A stretch of DNA of 61,839 bases. It comes from Deltaproteobacteria bacterium. GTDB taxonomy: Bacteria; Desulfobacterota; DSM-4660; Desulfatiglandales; HGW-15. Below are positions 34,288 to 43,784 of this stretch, piece by piece. Positions within the stretch are counted from its first letter, which is position 1. Every line of letters begins with the position of its first letter. The notes beneath the pieces were generated by a model. It saw only the letters and a list, made by a program, of their open reading frames with translations. It was not told the origin of the DNA and ran no database searches. The stretch covers positions 3,777,476-3,839,314 of the forward strand of contig CP070840.1 of the NCBI GenBank assembly GCA_020342025.1, in the 5' to 3' direction. The translations under genes and the position numbers were made by a program.

Positions 34288-37200
34288 TCAGCTAGTAATT
34301 TCGGCAAGGGCGGACTCGGCCTGTGGCAACCAAAAGCTCATGCCCATGGAACGGTATAGTTCTGTAGCGGCCGCGAGTTCGGAATGTGCTTCCTCTCTGT
34401 TTTCTGCATTGAGGTAGACAAGCCCGAGCCCCTCATGGCAATGTGCAACGAGAGGGCGCATGGAAAGATTGGAGGCGTGCTCTAATGCACGCCGATACCA
34501 ATCCTCTGCTTCTTCCAATCCACCTGCCTCGGCCTTGATCCTGGCCATAACAAGCATAGCCCAAGCCTCAAATCCCCGCTCTTCGCCTTCCTCAGCGAGC
34601 CATAGGGCATTCGATACAGTCTCAGACGCTAATGCAATTTCTCCTACAGCACGATAGGTGTCTCCCAAGACAGTAAGCGGATGGACAGTCCATACACCGC
34701 CTTCGAGATTGCCAGGTTTTGTCCCTTCCTCCAGAACGGTCAACGCACGCATCGGTTCCCTGGCAAGGAGGTAAGCATAGCCGAGACTTCCCGCAGTGTA
34801 AGGATAAACGAACTGCACTTTGGAAAAGCGACATAACTCGTGGCCTTTCTCTAAAAGCAGCAAGGCGGGCTCCACTTTCCCAAGGCGTAGATAGGCCATA
34901 CCAAGTAAGGCATAGGTAATGACCAGAGTGAAAGCGTTTTCAACCCGCTCGGCTATTTCCAGCGCCTCATGCCCAATCTCCTCAATTTTATCAAAATTCC
35001 CAAGCTCAGCCATGCCAAGCGCAAGATTACCGCGTGCCCAGGCGCCTGGAAAGCTGGTTAGACCGTGCTGCTGGAATGCAGTCTCTCCGGTCAACCGCCT
35101 TCGAAGCTCTTGGTGGAATTCTATCTGTTTGAGATAATCCCCACTTGTGAAGTAATAGATTCCCAGGTGGAGCATAGTTGCGACCTGAGTGGAGAAATCC
35201 CCGGTCCTTTCGGCAAGAGCCAAAGCCTTTCCACCCCGTTCGATTGCTTTTCGAGTTTGATCGTGGATCCAGTGCAAAGAAGAAAGATAGCTGAAGACAT
35301 TGGAAAGCCTCGCATCATCATCGATTTCTCGGGCCAACGATTCAGCACCACGTACCCACTCACCCCATTCCTCATTCCGTCCCAATGGAAGAAGTGCAGA
35401 CCGCATGTTGAATCGCAGGTCAATTTCCTCCTCAATCCGGGCCCTTTCGCGGGGTAGTTTTTTAAGCGCGGTGAGGGCATCTTCAAAATACCTCTGCGCT
35501 TCCTCGTAAGCAGAATGGGAAAAAGCCTTCAGGCCTGCTTGCCTGCAGTATTTGTATGCGCGTTGCCAGTCTTCTCCTTTCAGAGCATGATAGGCCAGGA
35601 TCTCACATGACTCTTCCAGCCTTTCTATGTAGATCTGTTCCAAGGCCTTTCCTATATTTTCATGGATTTCCCTTCTCCTTTTTTGAAGTAGACTGTTGTA
35701 CGCCACATCTTGAGTGAGCGCGTGCTTGAAGACATAATTTGATTGGGGATAAATTCCCCTCTCATAGAGAAGCTCTGAGTCCTTTAAAACCGAAAGATGG
35801 GACAGCAATTCCTCTTCCGAGAGCTCCGTTACCTTTTGGATTAAATCGTGGCTGAACTCCCTTCCCGCAACTGAACCTGTCTGAAGCAAGGCCTTCGCTC
35901 CCTCAAGCAGGGTATCCATTCGAGCCATGATCACGTCCTGGATCGTGGAAGGAACGGTCACATCCCGGATTTCCTTTGCTAAACAGTATTTGTTGTCTTT
36001 TTTCTCGATGATCCCTTGATATTTAAGGGCGCTTATAAGTTCTTCAATGAAAAAGGGGACCCCTTCTGTCTTTTCCAGGACCAGTTGCTCAAGGTTCCCA
36101 TCAAGCTCCGCCGTGCCTAAGAGATGAGATACCATGGCGAGGCTCTCCCGGTTGGAAAGCCTGTTTAAGTTTAGCTGGCTGTGGTATGATCTCGCACCCC
36201 AAGCGTGCACAAATTCAGGTCGGTAGGTAAATATCAAAAAGACCCGGGCACCTGAAATAGAATCCAATAAATCTTTCAAGGAGTCCTCGGAGCTCTTGTC
36301 AATCCAGTGAAGGTCCTCGTAGGCCATGATCAGGGGACGGAACTCCGATCCGTTCAAAACAATTCGCTTCAATGCCCCGAGGATGCGATTCTTCCTCGCC
36401 TCAGGGCTCAAGGGGATCTTGTCGATACCACTGTCCTTAACCGATAAGAGCTCCAGAAGATATGGAAGGGTTGAGGTTTCATCCGTTCCCAATGCTTCCA
36501 GACCCCTTGTGACCTTCTCCCTGATCTCAAGGTCGCCATCACCCTCCCTAACATCAAAGTTCTGTTTCAGGATATCTATGACTGGATGGTATGAGACTCC
36601 CCGGCTGTAAGAGAGGCACCGGCCCTCCAAAAAGGTTACATTCTCATTAGCAACCGCTTTTCTGAATTCATATAAGAGCCTGGATTTCCCAACACCAGCC
36701 TCGGATATGATAGAAAATGCCTGCCCCCTTCCTCCCCTACACCGCTCAAAACCATCCAATAGGAGCTCGAGCTCTCGCTCCCTTCCCACGAAAGGGGTCA
36801 AACCCCGCTCGGCACTGATGTCAAACCTGGTCCTCCTCGTGCTGGGGGCGATCACTCTGTATACTGTTACCGACGCTTCCTTGCCCTTGACCTTTTTCTC
36901 TCCCAAGGCCTCGAACCTAAAAAATCCCTCGGTGAGCGTAAAAGTATCATCGGTTACGTAGGTGGTGCCCGGCTCTGCAAAACCTTCCACTCTTGAGGCA
37001 AGATTGACCGTGTCGCCCACGGCCTTGAACTCCACCCTGAGGTCGTTACCTAGCGTGCCCACTACTACAGGCCCAGTGTGAATACCCACTCGCATTTTTA
37101 GTGGCCTTATCTCCTCTCTTTCTTCTCTTATCTTGTCGCTGAATCTTGCCATTTCACGGTGTATCGCCATCGCAGAGCGGATCGCCCTCTGAGGAGCGTC

Positions 37201-37674
37201 TTCCAAGGCAATAGGGGCGCCAAAAAGGGCCATGATCCCGTCACCGGTCATCTCGTTGACCGTGCCTTCATAGTCATGGACCTTGTGAATCAGGATCTCG
37301 TAGACTTGATCCATAATACCGTAGGCTTCTTCAGGGCCTAACCTGTCAACTAAGGCGGTGAAACCCTCCATGTCACAGAACATCACTGTAACCTGTTTAC
37401 GCTCACCCTCGATCTTGTCCCTTTGGGACAGGATTTTATCAGTAAGGCCTTTAGGAAGATAACGCTGAATCTTGTCTATTTTCTCGTCAAAGGAAAGCTC
37501 TTTAGGGACTGCGACTGGGGTGGGAGTTAAGTGGTTGCCGCATTCATCGCAGAATTTGGCTTCGGGTCTGTTGGCCGTTCCGCAATCAGGGCATATGAGT
37601 TCAAATTTATGGCCACACTCACTGCAGAACTTGGCGTCTTGGCGATTCTCAAACTGGCATTTTGGGCATTTCAT
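34288..37674 (-). CDS. Zinc-ribbon / class III nucleotidyl cyclase / ATPase / TPR signalling protein (second copy)
   Basis: 1128 residues with the same order of domains as 27785-31156: two zinc ribbons (CPKCQFENRQDAKFCSECG; CPDCGTANRPEAKFCDECG), cyclase (MFCDMEGFT, EMTGDGIMALFGAP, AVGDTVNLASR), ATPase (SEAGVGKS; LIMAYEDLHWID) and TPR tail. Again Glu replaces the purine-selecting Lys. The catalytic two thirds are nearly interchangeable with the first copy; after about residue 690 the tails differ almost completely, so the presumed sensor half was swapped or diverged fast. The 150-200 bp upstream are also shared, showing a segmental duplication including the promoter region. Confidence 0.9.
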   Translation of the reverse strand: MKCPKCQFENRQDAKFCSECGHKFELICPDCGTANRPEAKFCDECGNHLTPTPVAVPKELSFDEKIDKIQRYLPKGLTDKILSQRDKIEGERKQVTVMFCDMEGFTALVDRLGPEEAYGIMDQVYEILIHKVHDYEGTVNEMTGDGIMALFGAPIALEDAPQRAIRSAMAIHREMARFSDKIREEREEIRPLKMRVGIHTGPVVVGTLGNDLRVEFKAVGDTVNLASRVEGFAEPGTTYVTDDTFTLTEGFFRFEALGEKKVKGKEASVTVYRVIAPSTRRTRFDISAERGLTPFVGRERELELLLDGFERCRGGRGQAFSIISEAGVGKSRLLYEFRKAVANENVTFLEGRCLSYSRGVSYHPVIDILKQNFDVREGDGDLEIREKVTRGLEALGTDETSTLPYLLELLSVKDSGIDKIPLSPEARKNRILGALKRIVLNGSEFRPLIMAYEDLHWIDKSSEDSLKDLLDSISGARVFLIFTYRPEFVHAWGARSYHSQLNLNRLSNRESLAMVSHLLGTAELDGNLEQLVLEKTEGVPFFIEELISALKYQGIIEKKDNKYCLAKEIRDVTVPSTIQDVIMARMDTLLEGAKALLQTGSVAGREFSHDLIQKVTELSEEELLSHLSVLKDSELLYERGIYPQSNYVFKHALTQDVAYNSLLQKRRREIHENIGKALEQIYIERLEESCEILAYHALKGEDWQRAYKYCRQAGLKAFSHSAYEEAQRYFEDALTALKKLPRERARIEEEIDLRFNMRSALLPLGRNEEWGEWVRGAESLAREIDDDARLSNVFSYLSSLHWIHDQTRKAIERGGKALALAERTGDFSTQVATMLHLGIYYFTSGDYLKQIEFHQELRRRLTGETAFQQHGLTSFPGAWARGNLALGMAELGNFDKIEEIGHEALEIAERVENAFTLVITYALLGMAYLRLGKVEPALLLLEKGHELCRFSKVQFVYPYTAGSLGYAYLLAREPMRALTVLEEGTKPGNLEGGVWTVHPLTVLGDTYRAVGEIALASETVSNALWLAEEGEERGFEAWAMLVMARIKAEAGGLEEAEDWYRRALEHASNLSMRPLVAHCHEGLGLVYLNAENREEAHSELAAATELYRSMGMSFWLPQAESALAEITS

Positions 37675-37825
37675 TTAATGCCCCCGGGGAGTATTTCAGG
37701 GAAAGACGGTTGGTAGATAATGAAAATGGACCTGCTCTTTTAAAAGGGGAGTATAATGAAGATGTACTTTTGTGTCAATTAGGTGAAAGCCCTATAGATT
37801 GTGGTCACATTTGAAATGCCAAAAT

Positions 37826-37841
37826 AGCAGGTTTCTTGCCA
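37826..37841 (-). promoter_or_regulatory. Possible sigma-54 promoter of the second cyclase gene
   Basis: Minus strand TGGCAAGAAACCTGCT, GG and GC correctly spaced, two deviations from consensus, about 150 bp before the gene start. Counterpart of 31306-31321. The remaining 37842-38066 holds no credible gene. Confidence 0.35.
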
Positions 37842-38066
37842 TAACGTTGAATCCAACCAAAGTGCATAATACATCTGCTAATCAGAACCGCACCTTCACA
37901 TTGGAAGCGATCGAGCAGGGTAAAAATTCGCGACTTGAAATCGACGGAACGAATCGTCACCGCAATATATTTTCTGCTGAGACAGTTGATGAGGGTGAGG
38001 TCCTTACAACCGGGATATTAATGCAGGACTAATGATCTTTCGAACCAGTCAAGTAAGGCCCCCCTC

Positions 38067-38264
38067 TCACATGCTTTTCAACCTTGAGTACTTGTAATCG
38101 ATATAGAAACGAATAATGTCGTCTAGCATTTCCTCAAGGGTCTTGTCCTCAAGCGCCGCAGCTGCTTTTACCCGCTTCCAGTAATCATAGTTCACCTTTA
38201 CTTGAATAAACCTCCATCCATTCCTTAAATTCCTCGCCTTTGGCCCATTACTTGTCTTTAGCAT
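38067..38264 (-). CDS. Ribbon-helix-helix-type small protein
   Basis: 65 residues from ATG 38264 (G-rich ribosome site; frame open to 38300). RFIQVKVNYDYWKRVKAAAA followed by LEDKTLEEMLDDIIRFYIDY fits a ribbon-helix-helix fold: one basic beta strand and two helices, as in Arc/MetJ or antitoxin regulators. It would act as a DNA-binding dimer. No toxin-like partner gene is next to it, so it may be a stand-alone regulator. Confidence 0.65.
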   Translation of the reverse strand: MLKTSNGPKARNLRNGWRFIQVKVNYDYWKRVKAAAALEDKTLEEMLDDIIRFYIDYKYSRLKSM

Positions 38265-38597
38265 TTCGTGCCCCCCCCTTTTCACGATCAAAACCCGCAT
38301 TAATTATCTAAATAAACCTAGAAACTTTAGATAGCACGATAAAACTAAGAACGCCACACACCCTCCCAGGCTAGGACGTTCTTAAAAAACTTGGCTTTCT
38401 TAGTCAACAAATATTTTTTAAAACAACTGAATGGCGACTGAGAACAAATGAAGGAAAGGAGGGAAGTGGTTAAAAAGACTCATTATTACCGAGACAGCCT
38501 GCCCTATACGACGGGGAGACCCTTAAGTGATTCAGTACCCTCAAAGGCTAACGCATAATCACTTTTTTAAGGACCTCCCCCCTACTTTGGGACCTTA
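38265..38597. other. Intergenic region without recognisable features
   Basis: About 330 bp between the ribbon-helix-helix gene and the DUF4139-like pair, partly AT-rich. No gene, terminator with a U-tract or repeat was identified. Confidence 0.4.
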
Positions 38598-39935
38598 TCA
38601 ATCTGCGCGGCGGCCCTGATGGGTGGTCAAGATATAGCGGAACTTCTTCGTCTCTCGGGCCAATAGACTTAGTGTGAATTTTATGGTGTCCAGATCCACC
38701 TTTTCGTAATGGCCAAAGTCACCAAGTTTCTCGATTTCCCAGTGCGAGGTCTTGAAATTGCGCTTTATCTCCACCTTGATAGGGAGCTCTCGCGTGTTCT
38801 TCACCTCGATCTCGAACTCCCTGACCTCGTCCCACCCGCTGATATTCCCCTTATTGTCGAAGAGATACCGCTCGGTCTTGTAGTCCATCAAAGTGGGCTT
38901 CACAATGACATTGGCCACAGGGCCAAGATTCAGTTCCACGTCCTCATTGACCGGGATGTATTTAAAGCGGGACTCCCCCTCATAAGAGAGATGACCCTCT
39001 TCACCCACGTTACGGTAGACTTTGAGTACGCCGCCCGGAATAGGTGTCTCTCCCAGATTGTGGCCTTTGTCATTTTTGAAACTGAGGAAACGCATCATCT
39101 GATTGCTGTAACGTTCTTCCTCGTATTTATAAAGGTTAACAACAGGAACCACGTCTACAGCAAAGCTGGGCAAACGTTTAGACCATCCATGAGGAATGGT
39201 TTCTGTCCCCTCAATGGTATAGAGAAAATACTCACTGATCCCTTCTTTCTTGATCTCCTTTGGTCTGGGCTCCATCGCCATTACCGCTTTCTCCAGTTCA
39301 CGTTTGGCCTCGTCCATGACCGCTGCTCTGGGGGCTGCCACCCCGGGCACCATCGGACGGGGACCGGGCCGGCCATAAGGATACTGCCGTCTTGCCAGTT
39401 CCGCTATCCGATCGATGATGTTGATCTTGCCCACAATCATCCGGGTCTGTGCATTTTCATAGTCTTCACCACTGTTATTCGTTACTCTTACATAGCCCCT
39501 CAGATGCATGTTCTCTTCATCTTTGCTTAGCGTTCCCATGTAAAAGGCCCGCCAGGACAGACCGCTCGTGAGGTAAGTGATCTCCACGGGTACCTTCCCG
39601 CTGATTTGGCTCTGCAGATGCCAAAGGCCCAGGTCGCGAACCCGGGGAGGGAAAGTGAGGTCCTGGATATCAATGCTTTCACCATACATTTTGGGCAGCA
39701 TCTCTAGACTCGTGGGATCTATGAGCGTATTGGCCCACGAAAACTGAAGGCGGTTGAGACCTTTTTTCAAGGTGAGTGACCGACTTTCCCGTACCAATGT
39801 GAGATCCGCTGAGTTGTAGATAGTCACTTGAACGGTGTCCCGTTTCGGCAGGATGACCAGATCTACCTTTGCAAGGGCTAAGCTGTGAGTCAGAACAACA
39901 GCGGCAGTCGCCAAAAATATCAATTTGTATCTCAT
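38598..39935 (-). CDS. Secreted DUF4139-like protein (second of a tandem pair)
   Basis: 445 residues with a signal peptide (MRYKLIFLATAAVVLTHSLALA). Beta-rich: VQVTIYNSADLTLVRESRSL, VPVEITYLTSGLSWRAFYMG, and a C-terminal block (FEIEVKNTRELPIKVEIKRN ... KKFRYILTT) as in DUF4139 proteins. A helix-rich, Pro-rich insertion lies at about 190-235. GAGGAGGGGAG upstream gives a strong start. It follows its paralogue by 14 bp, so the two are one operon. Probably periplasmic; function unknown. Confidence 0.8.
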   Translation of the reverse strand: MRYKLIFLATAAVVLTHSLALAKVDLVILPKRDTVQVTIYNSADLTLVRESRSLTLKKGLNRLQFSWANTLIDPTSLEMLPKMYGESIDIQDLTFPPRVRDLGLWHLQSQISGKVPVEITYLTSGLSWRAFYMGTLSKDEENMHLRGYVRVTNNSGEDYENAQTRMIVGKINIIDRIAELARRQYPYGRPGPRPMVPGVAAPRAAVMDEAKRELEKAVMAMEPRPKEIKKEGISEYFLYTIEGTETIPHGWSKRLPSFAVDVVPVVNLYKYEEERYSNQMMRFLSFKNDKGHNLGETPIPGGVLKVYRNVGEEGHLSYEGESRFKYIPVNEDVELNLGPVANVIVKPTLMDYKTERYLFDNKGNISGWDEVREFEIEVKNTRELPIKVEIKRNFKTSHWEIEKLGDFGHYEKVDLDTIKFTLSLLARETKKFRYILTTHQGRRAD

Positions 39936-39949
39936 CTTCTCCCCTCCTC

Positions 39950-41086
39950 TCAGCGCACATTTCTGCGGTGGTAGTGCATGGTCAGTTCTCTCTTGCTGTG
40001 AGCAGGCAATGCAATCTCAAATTCCAAGGTGTAGGCATCCTTGCGCTTGTATTCCATGTCGCACTCCTCCATATCCCACTGCCCGGGGATATGCTGAATC
40101 ATGGAGAGCATCGCTGACTTCTCTTTGAAGTTCTCGATGGTCGCCTTGATGACCTCGTCCGTATCGTAGAGGACTATTCGGTTTTTTCTGTCGTAACGCA
40201 CGTTAATTCGCTCTTCCCGCATTTTACGCTGGGTCACCACAATATCGCGGCTGTCGCCGATGTAGACCTCCATTTCTTCGCCCACTGGTACCGGCTCGGT
40301 ATGGTCCTCGCCCAGAAAAATCGTACTCTTATGCCCGTCCTCCTGAAACACCCTTACCTTTCCTGCCGCCATGACTGATAGACCGAGGCCCATCTCCTTG
40401 ACGTTTTTGATTCGGTACGTCACTGGGATGCCCACATTCGTGTCCAGCTTCTCCGGATCCCAGGGCAATTTCCCCGCGTCAAACGTCCATCGTTTTTCAA
40501 TGGGCAAGTCGGCCCTGTTCAAGTAGAGCAGCTGTTTGGTTTCCTCGTGGCCGATACTTTTCTCAAAAACCTCGCTGTCATCTAAGAGGACCAAGGCCCT
40601 TTCAAAATCCTCACCTGAAAAGTTTCGGAGAACCAAATAGCTTTTGAGATTCATACGGGTTTCTTCCTTGTTCGCAAGACCTTTGTAAGTAATCAGTCGA
40701 TCGATAAAAGAGAGGAGATAACTGATGCGAACCTTCACCTCGAAAGCATCTCGACTGTAGATTTCCCAGACCAGTGCCGCCTCGTTGGGAGGATAACTCA
40801 CATTAAGCAGGGTAACCTCATCCGGTTGAGTAAGTGCGCTCAGGCGGATCGAGTCCACATCAATGCTCACGCCTTTCCAGGAAAAATCCACATGGTTAAC
40901 CCCCTTCTGAAGGGTGAGCACACGTTCCTCCTCAATTAGCGTGGCCTTCGGGTTATCGAGTCGGATAATGGTCTTCCCTCTGTCGGGCAACGCCACCAGT
41001 TTGATTCGAGCATGCACGGGGCTTCCGAGAAGGTGGAAGAACACGCCCAAAGCGAAGAGAACGCAAATGGTCCTTTTTCCTTTCAT
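39950..41086 (-). CDS. Secreted DUF4139-like protein (first of a tandem pair)
   Basis: 378 residues from ATG 41086 (AGGAGA upstream; the frame runs to 41134 without a signal peptide start). Signal peptide TICVLFALGVFFHLLGSPVHA. Same layout as the next gene: IIRLDNPKATLIEEERVLTL near the start, FEVKVRISYLLSFIDRLITY in the middle, and a C-terminal beta block ending LPAHSKRELTMHYHRR, but lacking the Pro-rich insertion. Distant paralogues, so the pair may act as a heteromer. Function unknown. Confidence 0.8.
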   Translation of the reverse strand: MKGKRTICVLFALGVFFHLLGSPVHARIKLVALPDRGKTIIRLDNPKATLIEEERVLTLQKGVNHVDFSWKGVSIDVDSIRLSALTQPDEVTLLNVSYPPNEAALVWEIYSRDAFEVKVRISYLLSFIDRLITYKGLANKEETRMNLKSYLVLRNFSGEDFERALVLLDDSEVFEKSIGHEETKQLLYLNRADLPIEKRWTFDAGKLPWDPEKLDTNVGIPVTYRIKNVKEMGLGLSVMAAGKVRVFQEDGHKSTIFLGEDHTEPVPVGEEMEVYIGDSRDIVVTQRKMREERINVRYDRKNRIVLYDTDEVIKATIENFKEKSAMLSMIQHIPGQWDMEECDMEYKRKDAYTLEFEIALPAHSKRELTMHYHRRNVR

Positions 41087-41119
41087 CGTTCCTGTCTCCT
41101 TTGATAAGTTTCCATGTCC

Positions 41120-41316
41120 ACTCAATCGAGTCAAAACTCGATTAGGGGTTATTCGTTAATCGTTATTGGTTATAAGTTACCAAACCCAGATACTCGAAAT
41201 GAGATCTCACCCCTGGTAGGGATATGAATCCTCCTCTAGCAGACAAAAGTCGCGATAAACAGAGATCGAATAACGTATAACAAATAACTTCCAATTGAGC
41301 TAAAAGCTCAATTGGC
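41120..41316. repeat. Inverted repeats and word-repeat hairpin in the 41.1-41.3 kb gap
   Basis: A perfect hairpin CCAATTGAGC-TAAAA-GCTCAATTGG lies just downstream of the 41317 gene's stop (about 41291-41315) and can act as its terminator, although the following U-run is weak. AATCGAGT-CAAA-ACTCGATT is at about 41124-41143. Between them, words of the type GTTATTCGTTAATCGTTATTGG (left, from 41148; 20 or fewer bases considered at a time) pair with ATAACGTATAACAAATAAC on the right, forming a larger imperfect stem. Confidence 0.5.
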
Positions 41317-41637
41317 TTACTTATCCCCGATCACATCTGCCGCCCAGCTCAGTGCAGCGGACACATTGGGAAATCCGATGGTGCTTGTAAGAAGAATGAT
41401 AGCGTGGTAGATCTCGTCAGGTTTCGCACCCGCATTTAGCGCCCTTCTCACATGGCTGTGAACAGCACCCTCGGAGCGTTGTGTGGTGGCTGCCGCCAAC
41501 TGGATCAGATGGGCGGTCTTTTCGTCTAAAGGCCCTTCTTGCCTCACCACTTTGCCCAGTTCTTGAACCGCATCCATAAATTTGCCGTGTTTTTTAGAAA
41601 GCTCTGCATACCATTTGGGTATTTTTTCCTTTGCCAT
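41317..41637 (-). CDS. Carboxymuconolactone decarboxylase family protein
   Basis: 106 residues, all-helical CMD/AhpD-like fold: ELGKVVRQEGPLDEKTAHLI, LAAATTQRSEGAVHSHVRRA, LNAGAKPDEIYHAIILLTST. The redox CxxC found in AhpD is absent: the site reads EGAVHSH, keeping the His. It is therefore not a thiol peroxidase of that type. AAAGGAGGGAGATGTC precedes the start. Single gene; substrate unknown. Confidence 0.85.
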   Translation of the reverse strand: MAKEKIPKWYAELSKKHGKFMDAVQELGKVVRQEGPLDEKTAHLIQLAAATTQRSEGAVHSHVRRALNAGAKPDEIYHAIILLTSTIGFPNVSAALSWAADVIGDK

Positions 41638-41876
41638 GACATCTCCCTCCTTTCACTTTATTAGTTTGGACATATTTTTTGCCCGTTTTGTCCTGCTTTC
41701 CCCCTTTGATCCCTAGTGAGCCCTTTTTCTTCGGAGGCTTCGGAAGGAGGGGAGGGCAAGCATCCCCAAAAAAGTTGCCAGGGTAAAATTCCTTAAGGAC
41801 ATCTTTGTCAGGCCTGCACCATAGCTGATAATATCAAAAGAGACAACAGGGAGGAGCCGAGAAAAAAACATATCCC

Positions 41877-42743
41877 CTATTCCATGGTCTTTAGTTTTTC
41901 ATATGCGCGCTTGAGCTTCTCGGCGTGTGGGAGTCCATACTCGAACTCGTAAAGGGCTGCTTCCCAGGATCCGTAAATGGGATTGGGAAGGATAATCCAC
42001 TTCTCCCCCCAGTAGGATTTGTAATGATTTGCCAGGCGCTTGCGATCTTTTAGGGTGACACCTTTACCTCTCACGCCTGACACAAAATCGTTGAAATCAT
42101 CACCGATTAAAAGAAGAATCCTGTAATCCTTTGCCACAACCTTCCGCCGAGAGGATTTGTCGGAACCCCACCCCCTTTCCTCTTTCATAAGAACCGTATC
42201 TGGTTGCCTTTTTGTGGGGAATCCCAATCCCTCAAGATTTTTCCGGGTCGCCTCTTCCAGATTAGCCGTCCTATTGGTGACATAGAAAATTTCCACGTTC
42301 TTAGTTTCTGCGTACCTCACGAACTCAAGGGCACCCGGTACAGGGGATGCCTCCGCCCTAAACACCCATTGCTCCCAAAGGTCTGCTGTAAAAGCCTTAC
42401 CCCTTTTGACCAAATGGCCCTGAAATGGGGCGTTATCCAGCACAGTCCTGTCCACATCCAGTATCACAGCAGGGGGTAGACGCTGGTATTCTTTCAGCTG
42501 CTCTGGCGCAGCTGTCCAATCTTGATTTCTGAGGGCCAGGTCGAGCTTCTCCTTGGCCGCCCGATATGCCTGCTCAGCGCAAGCCCCATATTCCGCAGAT
42601 GTGAGAACCCAAAGGACCGCCCGAAGCCCATCGTGCGTCTGGCGATCTGTTGCACATGATGGAAAAAGCATTGAAAGAATTAGGAGCCCCCATCCCAGTC
42701 CCATCATCCGCCCTGCTTTGATGTATATGACCATTTTTCCCAT
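41877..42743 (-). CDS. HAD-family acid phosphatase, probable lipoprotein (class B/C, e(P4)-like)
   Basis: 288 residues from ATG 42743 (GGAGA nine bases upstream; frame open to 42779). N-terminus GLGWGLLILSMLFPSC suggests a signal peptide ending at a Cys, although FPSC is a poor lipobox. HAD motifs: VILDVDRTVLDN (DxDxT nucleophile), FYVTNRTANL, LLLIGDDFNDF. Such enzymes dephosphorylate nucleotides and small phosphate esters outside the inner membrane. Single gene on the minus strand. Confidence 0.85.
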   Translation of the reverse strand: MGKMVIYIKAGRMMGLGWGLLILSMLFPSCATDRQTHDGLRAVLWVLTSAEYGACAEQAYRAAKEKLDLALRNQDWTAAPEQLKEYQRLPPAVILDVDRTVLDNAPFQGHLVKRGKAFTADLWEQWVFRAEASPVPGALEFVRYAETKNVEIFYVTNRTANLEEATRKNLEGLGFPTKRQPDTVLMKEERGWGSDKSSRRKVVAKDYRILLLIGDDFNDFVSGVRGKGVTLKDRKRLANHYKSYWGEKWIILPNPIYGSWEAALYEFEYGLPHAEKLKRAYEKLKTME

Positions 42744-42938
42744 TAGCCCTGTCTCCGTGTGGTTTATATGAGCAAACAATCCGAATTTTTACAGATTGCG
42801 CCGCAGCGCCCCTTGTGAGGCGTACTGGCCCATGTTCGTCAAATATTGCCCCTGAGATCCCGGTCATAAAAATACCTCGACAGAATCTTTATCAAATACT
42901 AAGATCCTGTTTCAAGCATTTATATGAGGTGAGATCTT

Positions 42939-43238
42939 GTGGAAAAAAAGAGGTTGTTTGAACCTGGAGATATGGTGTCCACCTTTACCGGCCAGGTAGG
43001 CATGGTCATCTCAAAAGAAGCCCTGGTCGTGGTCAGGACCCGCTTCAAAGAAGGAAGGCGGCCAGGTTATTATTTTGCACAGGGGTGCTGCCAAAACCCG
43101 GATTACTTGACCCAGGTGCCAGTCTTTTTTGAGGATGGGTCCTTTGACGTGATGAGATCCATGAATATCAAAAAGAGAGCAGATCTCCCGGAAGAGGAAA
43201 GATCGAGAATCCAGGAATTGATGAATACAGAGAGCTGA
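42939..43238 (+). CDS. Small conserved-looking protein of unknown function
   Basis: 99 residues starting at GTG 42939, seven bases after GAGGTG. Beta-rich core (GDMVSTFTGQVGMVISKEAL, VVVRTRFKEGRRPGYYFAQG) with adjacent cysteines (GCCQNPD), then a helical tail (LPEEERSRIQELM). An SH3-like small barrel is plausible. It precedes the HIT gene by 30 bp on the same strand, so co-transcription is likely. Confidence 0.7.
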   Translation: MEKKRLFEPGDMVSTFTGQVGMVISKEALVVVRTRFKEGRRPGYYFAQGCCQNPDYLTQVPVFFEDGSFDVMRSMNIKKRADLPEEERSRIQELMNTES

Positions 43239-43268
43239 GGCTGGAGATCAGATGAAAGGAGTAATGAG

Positions 43269-43688
43269 ATGGAGGATTGTATTTTCTGTAAGATCGTAAA
43301 GGGAGAGATCCCCTGCTTCGAGGTCTATGAAGACGACACCGTCCTCGCCTTTGAAGATATCAACCCCATTTCCGAGGGGCACACCCTTATTGTCCCCAAG
43401 AAGCATGCCGAAAACCTCTGGGAGATCCCCAGTGAGGATCTCGTCGCCATTCACCTGGCCTCTCAAAAAATTATTCATGCCATAAAAGAGGCCCTCCACC
43501 CCACAGGAGTGGCTGTCTTACAGTTAAATGGCCGTGGAGTCAACCAGGTGGTCATGCACTATCACCTTCACCTGATGCCGCGCGCCGCAGAGCGCCCTGA
43601 GTTACCTGTAAGCTGCTGGGATTTGAAAGAAGGTGATATGGAGGCAATCAGGAAAACTGCGGAAAAGATTGCTTCAGCTGTAAAGTAA
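43269..43688 (+). CDS. HIT-family nucleotide hydrolase (HinT-like)
   Basis: 139 residues. CIFCKIVKGEIPCFEVYEDD start with zinc-type cysteines, PISEGHTLIVPKKHAEN, and the histidine triad in VVMHYHLHLMPR. HinT-like proteins hydrolyse AMP-lysine, aminoacyl-AMP or similar phosphoramidates in the cytosol. AAAGGAG lies upstream of the ATG. Follows the small 42939 gene. Confidence 0.95.
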   Translation: MEDCIFCKIVKGEIPCFEVYEDDTVLAFEDINPISEGHTLIVPKKHAENLWEIPSEDLVAIHLASQKIIHAIKEALHPTGVAVLQLNGRGVNQVVMHYHLHLMPRAAERPELPVSCWDLKEGDMEAIRKTAEKIASAVK

Positions 43689-43784
43689 GAAGGCGGCTGG
43701 CAGCACTTGGAGCTTGTTCCTATTCGAGCCAGGGCAGGACGTCCTTTATTGCGTTAAAAACATGGAATCGGGCTATTTCCATCC

